Part shown: one piece after another, positions 25,666-33,956 of the stretch
Position numbering within the stretch: the stretch's first letter is position 1
Layout of the letters: every line of letters starts with the position of its first letter
From: G963667675 sp965197565
GTDB taxonomy: Bacteria > Chloroflexota > Dehalococcoidia > Lucifugimonadales > UBA3495
Direction of reading: 5' to 3'
Length of the DNA: 64,000 bases
Assembly (NCBI GenBank): GCA_965197565.1
Contig: CBDANK010000002.1
Span: 620,001 to 684,000, forward strand
Notes under the pieces: generated by a model
Databases searched by the model: none
Told to the model about the DNA's origin: nothing
Seen by the model: the letters and a program-made list of their open reading frames with translations, nothing else
Made by a program: the position numbers and the translations under genes

Positions 25666-26241
25666 TTAGCTGTCAATAGACCTCTCCGGGATGGGGCGTT
25701 CGGCCTGGTTAGCCGCGATCTCGTCAAGGTCCCACAAGCGGGAAAATTTGAATGCCCGGGGGCAATGGCCGAAGGCTTCAGTCACTTCGATGAGCATTCC
25801 CTGGAGGTGTTTGGAGTTATCGTCGTATTCGTACAAAGATAGGTCGACGTTTCGTTGGTCCAAGTCTTCCTTGCCGACGATGGTCACCTTGCCATTGACC
25901 CGCACAGTATCGTTCATGCCCGGGATCATAAACAGCAGCCCAATATACGGATTGGAGTCGACGTTTTGATAGGACTGGAACAGTTTATTCCCGGCCACGT
26001 CCGGAAAGAGCAAATGTTTCTCGCCCAATACCCGGACGAACCCCGGCTTGCCACCCTTGGGGGAGGCGTCACACTGCCCTGCCGCATCGCTGGTGGCCAT
26101 GACGGCAAAGGGCGAGTGCTTAACGAATTCCTGGACATACTTGGTCATGTAGGGCTTAAGTTTGCTCACCGACCTGCCCTTGGGGTAGCCAAAAGTGTCG
26201 GCAAAGCGGTTCTGCGCAACGGTCTGGTCGGTAGTAGTCAT
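25666..26241 (-). CDS. PPOX-class FMN-dependent flavoprotein (MSMEG_1061-like)
   Basis: 191 residues from the ATG at 26241 with AAGGAGT upstream; an earlier ATG at 26265 has no such site. It shows the split-barrel pattern: SPFAVMATSDAAGQCDASPKGG around 40-60, FPDVAGNKLFQSYQN near 77-91 and GLLFMIPG. This resembles the pyridoxamine-phosphate-oxidase-like family that binds FMN or F420 and reduces or senses unknown substrates. The real substrate is unknown. Co-transcribed with the M16 gene. Confidence 0.82.
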   Translation of the reverse strand: MTTTDQTVAQNRFADTFGYPKGRSVSKLKPYMTKYVQEFVKHSPFAVMATSDAAGQCDASPKGGKPGFVRVLGEKHLLFPDVAGNKLFQSYQNVDSNPYIGLLFMIPGMNDTVRVNGKVTIVGKEDLDQRNVDLSLYEYDDNSKHLQGMLIEVTEAFGHCPRAFKFSRLWDLDEIAANQAERPIPERSIDS

Positions 26242-26314
26242 TGGGACTCCTTGCGGCGGGATCAACTCATTCTACTCACACCGGTAGAAAACGGCAAGGG
26301 AAGCCCTGCGGCCC

Positions 26315-26416
26315 GTAACTGTTCAGAGTTGGTCAGCACACTAACACGGAACCGCTCATCCTGAGCGCAGCGCAGCGGAGTCGAAGGACTGATTCCCCTC
26401 AAATCTGAACAGTTAC
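26315..26416. repeat. 102-bp inverted-repeat element, copy 1
   Basis: Perfect 13-bp terminal inverted repeats: GTAACTGTTCAGA at 26315-26327 and TCTGAACAGTTAC at 26404-26416. A second 102-bp copy lies inverted at 57775-57876, with the same inner palindrome CCGCTCATCCTGAGCGCAGC. The same ends border a longer element at 36933-37146. Confidence 0.82.
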
Positions 26417-26444
26417 CCCGGCCCTTGGCAGGGTCAAGTCGTTC

Positions 26445-26530
26445 GTCTGAACTGTGATTTCTCTGATTCCCGGACTTACCGAATTGAGAAATCCTGCGAA
26501 TCCCTTAATCCGATGAATCCCGGTTCAGAC
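26445..26530. repeat. 86-bp inverted-repeat element, copy 1 (overlaps gene end)
   Basis: Ends GTCTGAAC (26445-26452) and GTTCAGAC (26523-26530) are perfect 8-bp inverted repeats. A second 86-bp copy lies at 40484-40569 and a partial relative at about 10478-10525. The right end lies inside the aminotransferase gene and supplies its last eight codons and stop. Confidence 0.75.
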
Positions 26531-27653
26531 ACAGGTCGGCAACCGCTTGGACCAAGCGTTGGCAATCAGCAAGCGGACGAATGCCTACCCGGATATACTC
26601 GGGAAGGCCAAAGGAGGTGCAATCGCGAACAAACAAGCCTTGGCGCGCCAACTTGCTCCGCCAAGCCGCCGCATCGCCAACGCGCACCAACAAGAAGTTG
26701 GCGGAGGAAGGCGGCACCGGAAAACCCATTCCGGTCAACCGGTCCGACAAGTATTCCTTGGCTTGGGTCACAGCCCGCCGGGCCCTGGGCAGGTAGTCTG
26801 AATCGGCCAGTGCTGCCAGAGCGGCCGCTTGAGCCAGTCCGTTAACGCTCCAATCGGGCTGGTAACGCTCGAGTCGGGCCGTCACGTCAGGGGAGGCCAT
26901 AGCATATCCAATGCGCAGAGCGGTCAGCGCGTAGTCCTTGGTCATGGACCGTATCACCACCACACCTGCTTGCTCCACGAGACGCAGAGAGTCCCAGCGG
27001 TCCTCGACGAATGACGCGTAGGCTTCATCGAGGACCAGCACCCCCCCGGCTTGGCAGGTTGCCGCCGCCAAAGTATGCACTTCCTCGCGCCCAAGGAACA
27101 CGCCGGTGGGGTTGTTTGGGTTGCACAAAAAGACCAGGCTGGGTCTCTCGGCGGCGATACGGCGGACGGCTTGGGCTAGGTCCCAGCGAAAGCCGGGGCG
27201 CTCCCGGCCGTCCAAGCAGGAAACGTCTGCGCCCGCCACCGCGCAGGCGCCGGCGTATTCACCGTAAGTGGGGGTGAATAGCAGCCCGGTATTGGCGGTC
27301 CCCGGCCGGGGCGGCGACAAATAGACCCGAGCGAGCAGGTGAATTATCTCGGTGGAGCCGTTGCCCACCAGTATGCACTCAGTGCCGGCCGTTGCCCCTT
27401 CCGACCGGGACAGATGGTTGGAGATTGCTTCTCTAAGTACCATGCACCGGGGGTCGGGGTAGGCCGCTAGGTCCACCTGGCGCAGGGCCTCCCACACGCC
27501 GGGCGGGGGGCCTATCGGGCTAATGCTGGCGCTAAAGTCCAAGACCTCCTCCGGCTTCAGACCCAATGCCCGCAACTCAGCGGGCTTGATCCCTCCATGC
27601 ACCGGACGGCTAGGGGGGGCCGTATTTTCGGTTGTCCGTGACTGGTCAGTCAT
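26505..27653 (-). CDS. cobD: L-threonine-O-3-phosphate decarboxylase-type aminotransferase (cobalamin)
   Basis: 382 residues, a PLP fold-type I enzyme of the HisC/CobD group. It shows VHGGIKPAELRALGL at the start, LDFSASISPIGPP near 38-50, FLCNPNNPTGV at about 176-186 and VLDEAYASF. The PLP lysine is in SMTKDYALTALRIGYA. Salmonella CobD (CobC in Pseudomonas naming) makes aminopropanol phosphate for the nucleotide loop. Its place directly after cbiB, whose product joins aminopropanol phosphate to cobyric acid, supports this over histidinol-phosphate aminotransferase. A repeat element has been captured as the last eight codons. Confidence 0.85.
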   Translation of the reverse strand: MTDQSRTTENTAPPSRPVHGGIKPAELRALGLKPEEVLDFSASISPIGPPPGVWEALRQVDLAAYPDPRCMVLREAISNHLSRSEGATAGTECILVGNGSTEIIHLLARVYLSPPRPGTANTGLLFTPTYGEYAGACAVAGADVSCLDGRERPGFRWDLAQAVRRIAAERPSLVFLCNPNNPTGVFLGREEVHTLAAATCQAGGVLVLDEAYASFVEDRWDSLRLVEQAGVVVIRSMTKDYALTALRIGYAMASPDVTARLERYQPDWSVNGLAQAAALAALADSDYLPRARRAVTQAKEYLSDRLTGMGFPVPPSSANFLLVRVGDAAAWRSKLARQGLFVRDCTSFGLPEYIRVGIRPLADCQRLVQAVADLCLNRDSSD

Positions 27654-27678
27654 ATCCGCCGGTTGGGGCTTGGCAGGG

Positions 27679-28620
27679 CTAGAGAATCACAATGCGAACA
27701 TAGGCCAAAGCGAGGGCCGCGGCAAGGCCCAGCGCGGCAACCAGGTACATGGACCTGATTGCTTGGTCGATGTCCTGAGGGCCGATAGGCCGGGTATCGT
27801 CGCCCAGCCGGTAATGGCCTACTTTTCCCAACTCTACTCCCAAGGCCCCCGCCATGCCGCTCATGGGCCAACCGGCGTTGGGGCTCTGGGTACGGGAATG
27901 GTCCCGCCACATAACTTTCCAGGCCCCCGCCGCCCTCTGGCCCGGCAAGAATGAGCTGGCCAAGACCACAAGAAGCCCGGTCAGCCGCGCCGGTATCAAG
28001 TTTAGCAGGTCGTCCAAGCGGGCCGCCGCCTTGCCCAGAAACTCGTACTCCCCCCGGTAGCCCACCATGCTATCCAGGGTGTTAACGGCCCGGTAGGCCA
28101 CTGCGCCGGGAAGGCCGAAAAGAGCGAAGAACAGCCACGGCCCCAAAATGCTGTCGGACATGTTTTCCGAGACCGACTCCACCACGGCCGCGGCGGCCAA
28201 CCCCGGCGATAGCCGGGCGGGGTCGCGGCTCACCAAGGACCGGAGGCCGCGGCGGGCCCGCTCCATGTCGCCCCCGGCCAGCCCGGCCCGGACTCGAGCA
28301 GCGGCTTGATGAAGCATTCTTACGGAGAATGTGGACTTAAGCAATGCGGCCCCCACCAGCACATAGGCCGTGTCATGAAGGTCTTGCAGCCCTCGGACGG
28401 CGAAGTATGCGGCAGCGGCCCAAAAGCCGACGACCAAGACAACCATAGTGCTTCCGGCCGCCAACCCCCGCCATCCGTCCTTGGGCGCCAGCCTCTCGGC
28501 GAAAGCTATGGTGCCGCCCATCCAGACCGTCGGGTGAAACCTGGACGGCGGTTCGCCAAGGGCTAGGTCCAGAGCGGCCGCCAAGGCCAAGACGGCCAGG
28601 TCATCCGTGCCGGCCCACAT
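27679..28620 (-). CDS. cbiB: Adenosylcobinamide-phosphate synthase CbiB
   Basis: 313 residues, an integral membrane protein with about five segments. It shows LDLALGEPPSRFHPTVWMG at the N-terminus (CbiB signature), VESVSENMSDSILGP around 150-164, AYRAVNTLDSMVGYR and SPNAGWPMSGMAGAL. It amidates adenosylcobyric acid with aminopropanol or its phosphate. An insertion sequence ends only seven bases upstream of the start (28627), so the native ribosome binding region has been displaced, and the gene may be read from the transposase transcript or poorly expressed. Confidence 0.93.
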   Translation of the reverse strand: MWAGTDDLAVLALAAALDLALGEPPSRFHPTVWMGGTIAFAERLAPKDGWRGLAAGSTMVVLVVGFWAAAAYFAVRGLQDLHDTAYVLVGAALLKSTFSVRMLHQAAARVRAGLAGGDMERARRGLRSLVSRDPARLSPGLAAAAVVESVSENMSDSILGPWLFFALFGLPGAVAYRAVNTLDSMVGYRGEYEFLGKAAARLDDLLNLIPARLTGLLVVLASSFLPGQRAAGAWKVMWRDHSRTQSPNAGWPMSGMAGALGVELGKVGHYRLGDDTRPIGPQDIDQAIRSMYLVAALGLAAALALAYVRIVIL

Positions 28621-28634
28621 ACACTAGTAGAGCC

Positions 28635-29270
28635 TCACTGTTGTATTGATGGGTATAGGGACTTGAGCTTGATGCGGGCGTCCTCGGTTGTGAAGCGCCA
28701 GTCCACCTGAATTACGTCCCGGTTCCGTTGGTCCTGCCATGCGCCTGTTTCCCGTTCCAGGACTTCCTGGCTGGGTATCCGGCGATCCAAGCACTGCCGC
28801 GCCAGCACCCCCAGTTCGATCTCGGCCATATTAAGCCAACTCCCGTGCTTCGGGGTGTAATGTATCTCCAGCCGTTGGGCAATGCGCCGTGCCTCCGCCG
28901 GCTCGAAAGCCTGGTATAGGGATGCCGGATGATGGGTGTTCAGGTTGTCCATCACCAAGACTATCCGCTCCTTGTCGACATAGTCCTCGTCCACCAGTTT
29001 CTTGACCACCCGTGCCCAGTCGGCCTTGGTGCGCCGGTCCGTGACCTCCACCCGCCGCCATCCCTCCAGGGGCGCGAACAGCATGAACAGGTTGCTCACT
29101 CCGTTGCGTTGATATTCGTAATCGTATGCCATGGCTGCCCCCGGCCGCGACGGACGGGGTTGGCGGGTCTCCTGCACCAGTTGCTTGCTGGTCTCGTCCA
29201 GACACACCAGCACCTCCCCCTCTCCGTAGGGACGGTGATAGACCTCCAACACGTCCTCCATGCCGCACAC
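28635..29270 (-). CDS. IS630-type transposase, catalytic part (orfB), copy 2
   Basis: Identical at the protein level to the catalytic part in copy 1, with the same DDE residues (VCLDET, VMDNLN, LNMAEIE). The A7 slip site upstream is at 29332-29338. Even if this half is intact, its fusion to the DNA-binding half depends on an orfA that is disrupted in this copy. Confidence 0.85.
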   Translation of the reverse strand: MCGMEDVLEVYHRPYGEGEVLVCLDETSKQLVQETRQPRPSRPGAAMAYDYEYQRNGVSNLFMLFAPLEGWRRVEVTDRRTKADWARVVKKLVDEDYVDKERIVLVMDNLNTHHPASLYQAFEPAEARRIAQRLEIHYTPKHGSWLNMAEIELGVLARQCLDRRIPSQEVLERETGAWQDQRNRDVIQVDWRFTTEDARIKLKSLYPSIQQ

Positions 29271-29311
29271 AAAGTCCGCGCTCCCTTGGGGCGGGAGGCA
29301 CCAGCATTCTT

Positions 29312-29827
29312 TCAGCCAAGGCTTGAGTTCGTTTTTTTCAGAGTCCGGCGCACCGTCTCTGTGCTGATGCTATCCACTATCTCCTGCGCCACCAATCCAT
29401 CGGCCAGCATTTGCAGCGTCCAACTGACCCGTCCCTCCGGCGGTTGAGAGCAGGCCAAGGCTACCAGGTGGGCCTCACCCTGACCATCCAGCTTTTTCTT
29501 GCGGCGCTTTAGCTGCTGTTTGCGTCCCAGGGCTGCCTCCAGGCCCTCCTCCACGCACCGGCGGCGCACCCGTTCCACCGTGGCGCTGCCCACCTTCAGG
29601 ACCCAGGCTATATCCTCGTCCCTCATTGCGCTATCAACCTGGTTCTCATCGCTAAGCAGCAGAATGCGGGCGTGAGTCTGCTTGTAAGCCGCCGCCCAAC
29701 CCTTGGACACCAATCCCTTCAGTTCCTCTCCTCCTGTTCCTCCTCCGTAAGTCCCACTCGGTATTTCTTCATCATCACATCCATCCCCGCTTCCCGATTT
29801 TCTTTTTTGACTGCTAACCCATCATAT
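29312..29827 (-). pseudogene. IS630-type transposase DNA-binding part (orfA), frameshifted in copy 2
   Basis: Relative to copy 1, five extra bases of the CTCCT type near 29725-29734 shift the frame after TEEEQEE and bring a stop a few codons later. An internal TTG at 29713 could restart translation and give 133 residues without the first 38, keeping part of the helix-turn-helix. Copy 2 is therefore probably unable to move by itself, but could be moved by copy 1. Confidence 0.75.
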
Positions 29828-29944
29828 CTCACCAGCCATCATTTCAATGATGGTCAGCTACTAGATTCCCGAATTGGAGGTTGTCGGCATAAAGAACAAC
29901 ATCAAGCAGCCGCCGGGCCATTGCCAGCCCTCATAGACCAACGT

Positions 29945-30742
29945 TCAATCCAGCAACCAACGTTCCAGCAACTGAGGCAGAGTCTCCAGCCAACCGGAGG
30001 GCAACACAGCTACCGCCACCAGTAAGGCCAACACAGCGGTTGTCTCGTTGACCGCGCCGTAGGTGTCCCCGGTTAGACCTCCCAATTTGGAAGTCATGGC
30101 CCAACCCAGGAGCCAGGCGATTGCCGTGGCTCCAACCAGCATGGCCGCTCCGGCGATGCCTCCCAGTAGTACAGCGGCAATAGCCGCCGACACCGCAGCC
30201 GCAGTCGTGGCCGGCCAAATTCTTCCCTGATGAAAGGGGAACCCGAGACCCTGTTGCCTCACGTATGGGAAGGCGGCCAGGGCCACCACCATGGACCACC
30301 GGGAGAGCATGGGAAACAGCAGCAAGGCCCATTTTTGACCCGGTTCCTGCAAACCAAGAAGCGAGACCAACGCTCCGTAATGCAACAGCAGCACCGAAAC
30401 CGCACCGGCCGCCCCGAAGGCTCCGACCCTGGGGTCTTGCATTATCTCCAAGCGCCGTTCTTTGGTGAAGCCCCCGAACAACCCGTCGCAAGTATCCATC
30501 AAGCCGTCTAGGTGAAGGCCACGGGTGATAATCAGTAGGGCCGCCACCAGCACGGCGGCGGACAGGAAATCGGGGAAGACCTCGCGGCACCCTCTCTCCA
30601 GGCCCACCAGCATGATGCCCAACAGCAAGCCCACGGCCGGGTAGTAAGCGCGAGAGTTGCTGATCTCCCGCTGCGAGGGAATCCGTTTCGAGGCGGCGGG
30701 TATGACCGTCAGAAAACTGAGGGCCGCCAGTAAAGAGGTCAG
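29945..30742 (-). CDS. cobS: Adenosylcobinamide-GDP ribazoletransferase CobS
   Basis: A polytopic membrane enzyme that joins the lower ligand to the cobinamide, the last step of cobalamin synthesis. It shows LHLDGLMDTCDGLFGG, EIMQDPRVGAFGA and the C-terminal LGGLTGDTYGAVNE, all conserved. Family sequence continues upstream of the first ordinary start (GTG, 30634): YYPAVG and LAALSFLTVIPA are encoded up to about 30740. The only candidate start there is a CTG at 30742, giving 265 residues. An ATG at 30761 lies in another frame, reachable by one base change in a GGGG run, so a frameshift near the start is possible. Confidence 0.85.
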   Translation of the reverse strand: MTSLLAALSFLTVIPAASKRIPSQREISNSRAYYPAVGLLLGIMLVGLERGCREVFPDFLSAAVLVAALLIITRGLHLDGLMDTCDGLFGGFTKERRLEIMQDPRVGAFGAAGAVSVLLLHYGALVSLLGLQEPGQKWALLLFPMLSRWSMVVALAAFPYVRQQGLGFPFHQGRIWPATTAAAVSAAIAAVLLGGIAGAAMLVGATAIAWLLGWAMTSKLGGLTGDTYGAVNETTAVLALLVAVAVLPSGWLETLPQLLERWLLD

Positions 30743-30847
30743 CTTTGCGCCCCTGGGCCATCGTGATCGACAATGCGTTGGGACACGCTTGCTTGGGAGA
30801 TGGTCTGGTCAATCAACGGCGATATGGGCATGGAGCTACAAGGTTCT

Positions 30848-31420
30848 CTAAAACTCGATGCCGGGTTGGGCTTTGATGCCCTGTTGATATGGATGCTTGA
30901 CGACCTGCATCTCGGTAACCAGGTCGGCGTAATCGACAAGGGCTTGGGGAGCGTTGCGCCCGGTTATGATTACGTGTTGCATTTCGGGCCGTTGCTCCAA
31001 CACGGCCAAGACATCCTCTACCGGGATCCAACCATAGTGCATGGGGTAGGTGAACTCATCAAGGACTACCACGTCGTATTCACCGGAGGCGATTACCTTT
31101 TTGCAGTCCTCCCAGTGGATCACAGCCAGTTCGGCGGTCTGCTCCAAGTCTCGAGAACGCCAGGTAAAGCCGTCGCCCATGGCCCGCATCTCGACACCCA
31201 TCTTCTTGGCGGCGCGCTGCTCCCCAAAGTTGGCTGTGGAGTGTTTAATGAACTGCAACATGATCACTCTAAGTCCCCGGCCCCAAGCGCGCAGCAACAC
31301 TCCCATGGCGGCGGTGGTCTTACCCTTGCCTTTCCCGGTGTTGACAATGACCAACCCCTTGTTGATTCGAGGGCCTTTTACCGACTGAGGCTCTTCCCGG
31401 GCGGCCTCTTCAGTGGTCAT
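30848..31420 (-). CDS. cobO: Cob(I)alamin adenosyltransferase, CobO/BtuR type
   Basis: 190 residues, ATG behind GGAGGTAAAG. The P-loop NTGKGKGKTTAAMG (about 28-41) is characteristic of CobO/BtuR, followed by FIKHSTANFGEQ, VVVLDEFTYPMHYGW and LVTEMQVVKHPYQQGIKAQPGIEF at the C-terminus. It adds the 5'-deoxyadenosyl group to corrinoid Co(I). It lies between cobB and cobS in the minus-strand cobalamin operon. Confidence 0.94.
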   Translation of the reverse strand: MTTEEAAREEPQSVKGPRINKGLVIVNTGKGKGKTTAAMGVLLRAWGRGLRVIMLQFIKHSTANFGEQRAAKKMGVEMRAMGDGFTWRSRDLEQTAELAVIHWEDCKKVIASGEYDVVVLDEFTYPMHYGWIPVEDVLAVLEQRPEMQHVIITGRNAPQALVDYADLVTEMQVVKHPYQQGIKAQPGIEF

Positions 31421-31521
31421 GAGACTTTACCTCCAGAAAAGCTGAAAACGTATGGCATTAACCTACCCGGCGTCCGTCTTCACCGCAAGGTCCCAACGTC
31501 GTAGCGTAGGCCATGGCGCAC

Positions 31522-32901
31522 CTACGGGGCCGCTATCTTGGAGTGTTTAGCACAGGTTTCGACAAAGCGGCGGGCCATAGCAGCATCGCTGCCTAAGTGA
31601 ATGTGGACATACGACGCCCAAACACTCCCGACCTGGAAGCCGTCAGCCCGGCCGCCTTGGTCTACGACCCGGTAGACCGACCCCTCGGGTCCGGGGGGCT
31701 GTTCAAGGATTGACCAATGAAACTCGTGGGCCCTTACCCGGTGCCCGCGAGGCATCAGAGGGCTGTCGGCCCGGGACTCCACCTCGCGATAGCCCAAGGT
31801 CAGACGCCGTTCCGACATGGCGGACACCGCCGGGATGGCCCCCACCATGGGGAATTGGGCCCCGTCCAAGTCGGAGAGGCTGCGGCCCAAGTACATCAGG
31901 CCGCCGCATTCGGCGTACACCGGCACTCCCCGGTCCACTGCTTGCAGAATCGACCTGTGCATGGACTTGTTCCGGGACAGCTCGCCGGCAAACATTTCAG
32001 GAAAGCCGCCGCCGATGTACAGGCCGCCAACCCCTTCAGGCAACCGGTCATCGTGCAGCGGGCTGAAGGGGGCCAGTTCCGCGCCCCAGGCTTCCAAGAG
32101 GTCCAGCGAGTCTTGGTAGTAAAAGCTGAACGCCTTATCCCTGGCAATAGCGATTCGGGCTATCTTGGGTTGTGTTGCCTCGGGAAACGCCTCCGGCCGC
32201 GCCGGGGGAGTATCGCGGCCACCGGCCATTTGGACGATCCGGTCCACATCGATGGTCTCCTCCACTTGGGCGATGAGGGAGTCGTACCACTTGCGGGCCA
32301 CTGTGCCCTCGACCGTTGGTATCAGGCCCAAGTGGCGCTCCGGCTGGACCAACTGGTCCCGTCTTGGCAAGTAGCCCAAGACGGGGAGGCCGGTGGTTTC
32401 CTCGATTTGAGGCTGGCAAAACTCCAAGTGACGCGGCCCCCCCACCCCGTTTAGGATCACGCCGGCAATCCGCAGCTCGGGATCGAATTGCTGGTAGCCC
32501 AAGACCTCGGCGGCAACGCTGCGAGCAACCTTGCTAGCGTCGGCCACCAGGACAACCGGCGCGTCCAGCAGCTTGGCCAGCTCGGCGGTGGAACCCTCCT
32601 CGGTCAGGCTGGAGTGGCCGTCGAACAGGCCCATGACCCCTTCGATCACGGAAATGTGACTGCGGCCGGCCGCTCTTTGGAACAACTCCAAGACCGTAGG
32701 GCGGGGAATGAGCCAGGTATCCAGGTTGCGGCCGGGCACGCCGCAAGCCAGTTCATGGTAGGACGGATCGATGTAGTCCGGCCCGGCCTTGAAGGGCTGC
32801 ACCTGGTAGCCGCGGCGCGTCAGCGCCCCCATGATTCCGGTGGCGATGGTGGTCTTGCCTACTCCGCTTCGCACTCCGGCGATTACGATGGCCCGGGTCA
32901 A
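31522..32901 (-). CDS. cobB: Cobyrinic acid a,c-diamide synthase CobB/CbiA
   Basis: 459 residues from a TTG at 32901 with GGAG upstream. The N-terminal ATPase domain has IAGVRSGVGKTTIATG, PFKAGPDYIDPSYH and IEGVMGLFDG. The C-terminal class I-like glutamine amidotransferase domain shows LYIGGGFPEMFA and the nucleophile Cys in VYAECGGLMYLG. It amidates side chains a and c of cobyrinic acid (or hydrogenobyrinic acid). The earlier corrin-ring genes are not in this window, so the strain may make or salvage corrinoids. No B12 riboswitch was seen before the gene. Confidence 0.94.
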   Translation of the reverse strand: MTRAIVIAGVRSGVGKTTIATGIMGALTRRGYQVQPFKAGPDYIDPSYHELACGVPGRNLDTWLIPRPTVLELFQRAAGRSHISVIEGVMGLFDGHSSLTEEGSTAELAKLLDAPVVLVADASKVARSVAAEVLGYQQFDPELRIAGVILNGVGGPRHLEFCQPQIEETTGLPVLGYLPRRDQLVQPERHLGLIPTVEGTVARKWYDSLIAQVEETIDVDRIVQMAGGRDTPPARPEAFPEATQPKIARIAIARDKAFSFYYQDSLDLLEAWGAELAPFSPLHDDRLPEGVGGLYIGGGFPEMFAGELSRNKSMHRSILQAVDRGVPVYAECGGLMYLGRSLSDLDGAQFPMVGAIPAVSAMSERRLTLGYREVESRADSPLMPRGHRVRAHEFHWSILEQPPGPEGSVYRVVDQGGRADGFQVGSVWASYVHIHLGSDAAMARRFVETCAKHSKIAAP

Positions 32902-32969
32902 TGAGATTTCTCCATCCCGCCAGGGTGGCCGAGCCGGCGCACTTGAAATGAGTCTAAAACCATGCTGTG

Positions 32970-33353
32970 CTAGTCCTCCAAGGGAACGAGCTCTCCATAC
33001 TTCTCTCTCATGGCCATGAAGAGATCGTGCCGGGGCTGGTTCGTGTCTTCCTGTTCCGACTTTCTCAAGTATACCCGAAACACCGGTTGCTGCTCTCCGT
33101 CAAATAGCCAGATGGCGTAGCTGGGAAGTCCTTGCTGGTTGATGGTAAATACGAAACGGGCTTGGCGGACTTGGTCCAATTCCAGGTGCAGGTGGGTGCC
33201 GCCGTGGGCCAAGAAGGTGACGATCTTCCCGTCGTCGGTGAACTGCAGGTCATCGAACATAGTGTAGACCTCGGCGGTGGTTACCGAGTTGGAAAGCATC
33301 AGCACCACTTCCGCGAAACCCGGCTGGCAGTCCTCTAATATTCGGCGTAACAT
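32970..33353 (-). CDS. Unknown small protein upstream of the cobalamin operon
   Basis: 127 residues starting MLRRILEDCQPGFAEVVLM. The middle (GGTHLHLELDQVRQARFVF, then LPSYAIWLFDG) has a strand-rich pattern that faintly recalls ChuX/HutX/HemS haem-handling domains, but I would not assign that. It is the first gene of the minus-strand run, 68 bases from cobB, with GGAG in the leader. A link to corrinoid or metal metabolism is by position only. Confidence 0.5.
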   Translation of the reverse strand: MLRRILEDCQPGFAEVVLMLSNSVTTAEVYTMFDDLQFTDDGKIVTFLAHGGTHLHLELDQVRQARFVFTINQQGLPSYAIWLFDGEQQPVFRVYLRKSEQEDTNQPRHDLFMAMREKYGELVPLED

Positions 33354-33956
33354 TTTGCTCCTTCAAGCAACTACTCTATGTCAGGGTCTTTCGGTTCTTG
33401 GCGCACGGGTATAACCAAAGCTGGCGAGTATTCTATGATGGGCCGGAGTAGCCGTCAATACACCGGTCAAGACGGTAATTGTTCAGACCCGATGCGGCGA
33501 ATTCACTACCGTCGTCCCGGCGCAGGCCGGGACCCAGGAAAACCCAGCCGCGGAAAGCCTTGAATTAGCCGCCAGGCTCCTAGCAAGGACTCCCTGGACT
33601 CCGGCCTTCGCCGGAGTGACGGGATCGGAGGGCCGGAGTAGCCGTCAATACGCCGGTCTTGACGGCGCGGCGGATGAGACATATTATGCCCGCATCCGGC
33701 AGACCATTTATAAGGGAATTATATCGGATTTTAGACATTCGCCATTCGTGAGATTGGGCAAAGTTAGCACATTGCGTATGCCTAGCCAGCCGATACCTGC
33801 CACGGCCATTACTTGTAGCCGCGCGAGTCATCCTTAACTAGACCGTACCTGAGCAGTCCCGTGGGATTCGTGCAGGGAGGTATCGAGTCTCCTTGTGCGC
33901 CAGTGCGGTCTGGGTGACTCGCAATTGCCTAACTGCCCGAACTTCAAGGAGCACCC
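33354..33956. other. Intergenic repeat region before the collagen-like gene
   Basis: No gene is evident. The stretch holds a 36-bp direct repeat (33440-33475 and 33630-33665, three differences, starting GGGCCGGAGTAGCCG) on either side of a block beginning GTAATTGTTCAGAC. Inside are two palindromes of the type CCCGGCGCAGGCCGGG and ACTCCGGCCTTCGCCGGAGT. The same block occurs inverted within the element at 36933-37146. Here the right terminal repeat is missing. Confidence 0.6.

Larger units (their letters stand above)
28627..29861 (-). mobile_element. IS630-type insertion sequence A, copy 2
   Basis: A 1235-bp copy of the element at 5998-7227, flanked by TA at 28625-28626 and 29862-29863. The reconstructed target is CACTAGATT, with the CTAG core common for IS630 elements. 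It differs from copy 1 by a 5-bp insertion near 29725-29734. It sits in the cobalamin operon between cobS and cbiB, in the same orientation as the operon. Confidence 0.92.

Noticed and set aside
33354..33600. A cobalamin riboswitch before the cobalamin operon
   Set aside because: I looked on the minus strand before 33353, 32901 and 31420 and found neither a B12 box nor the conserved GCCACTG-type core.
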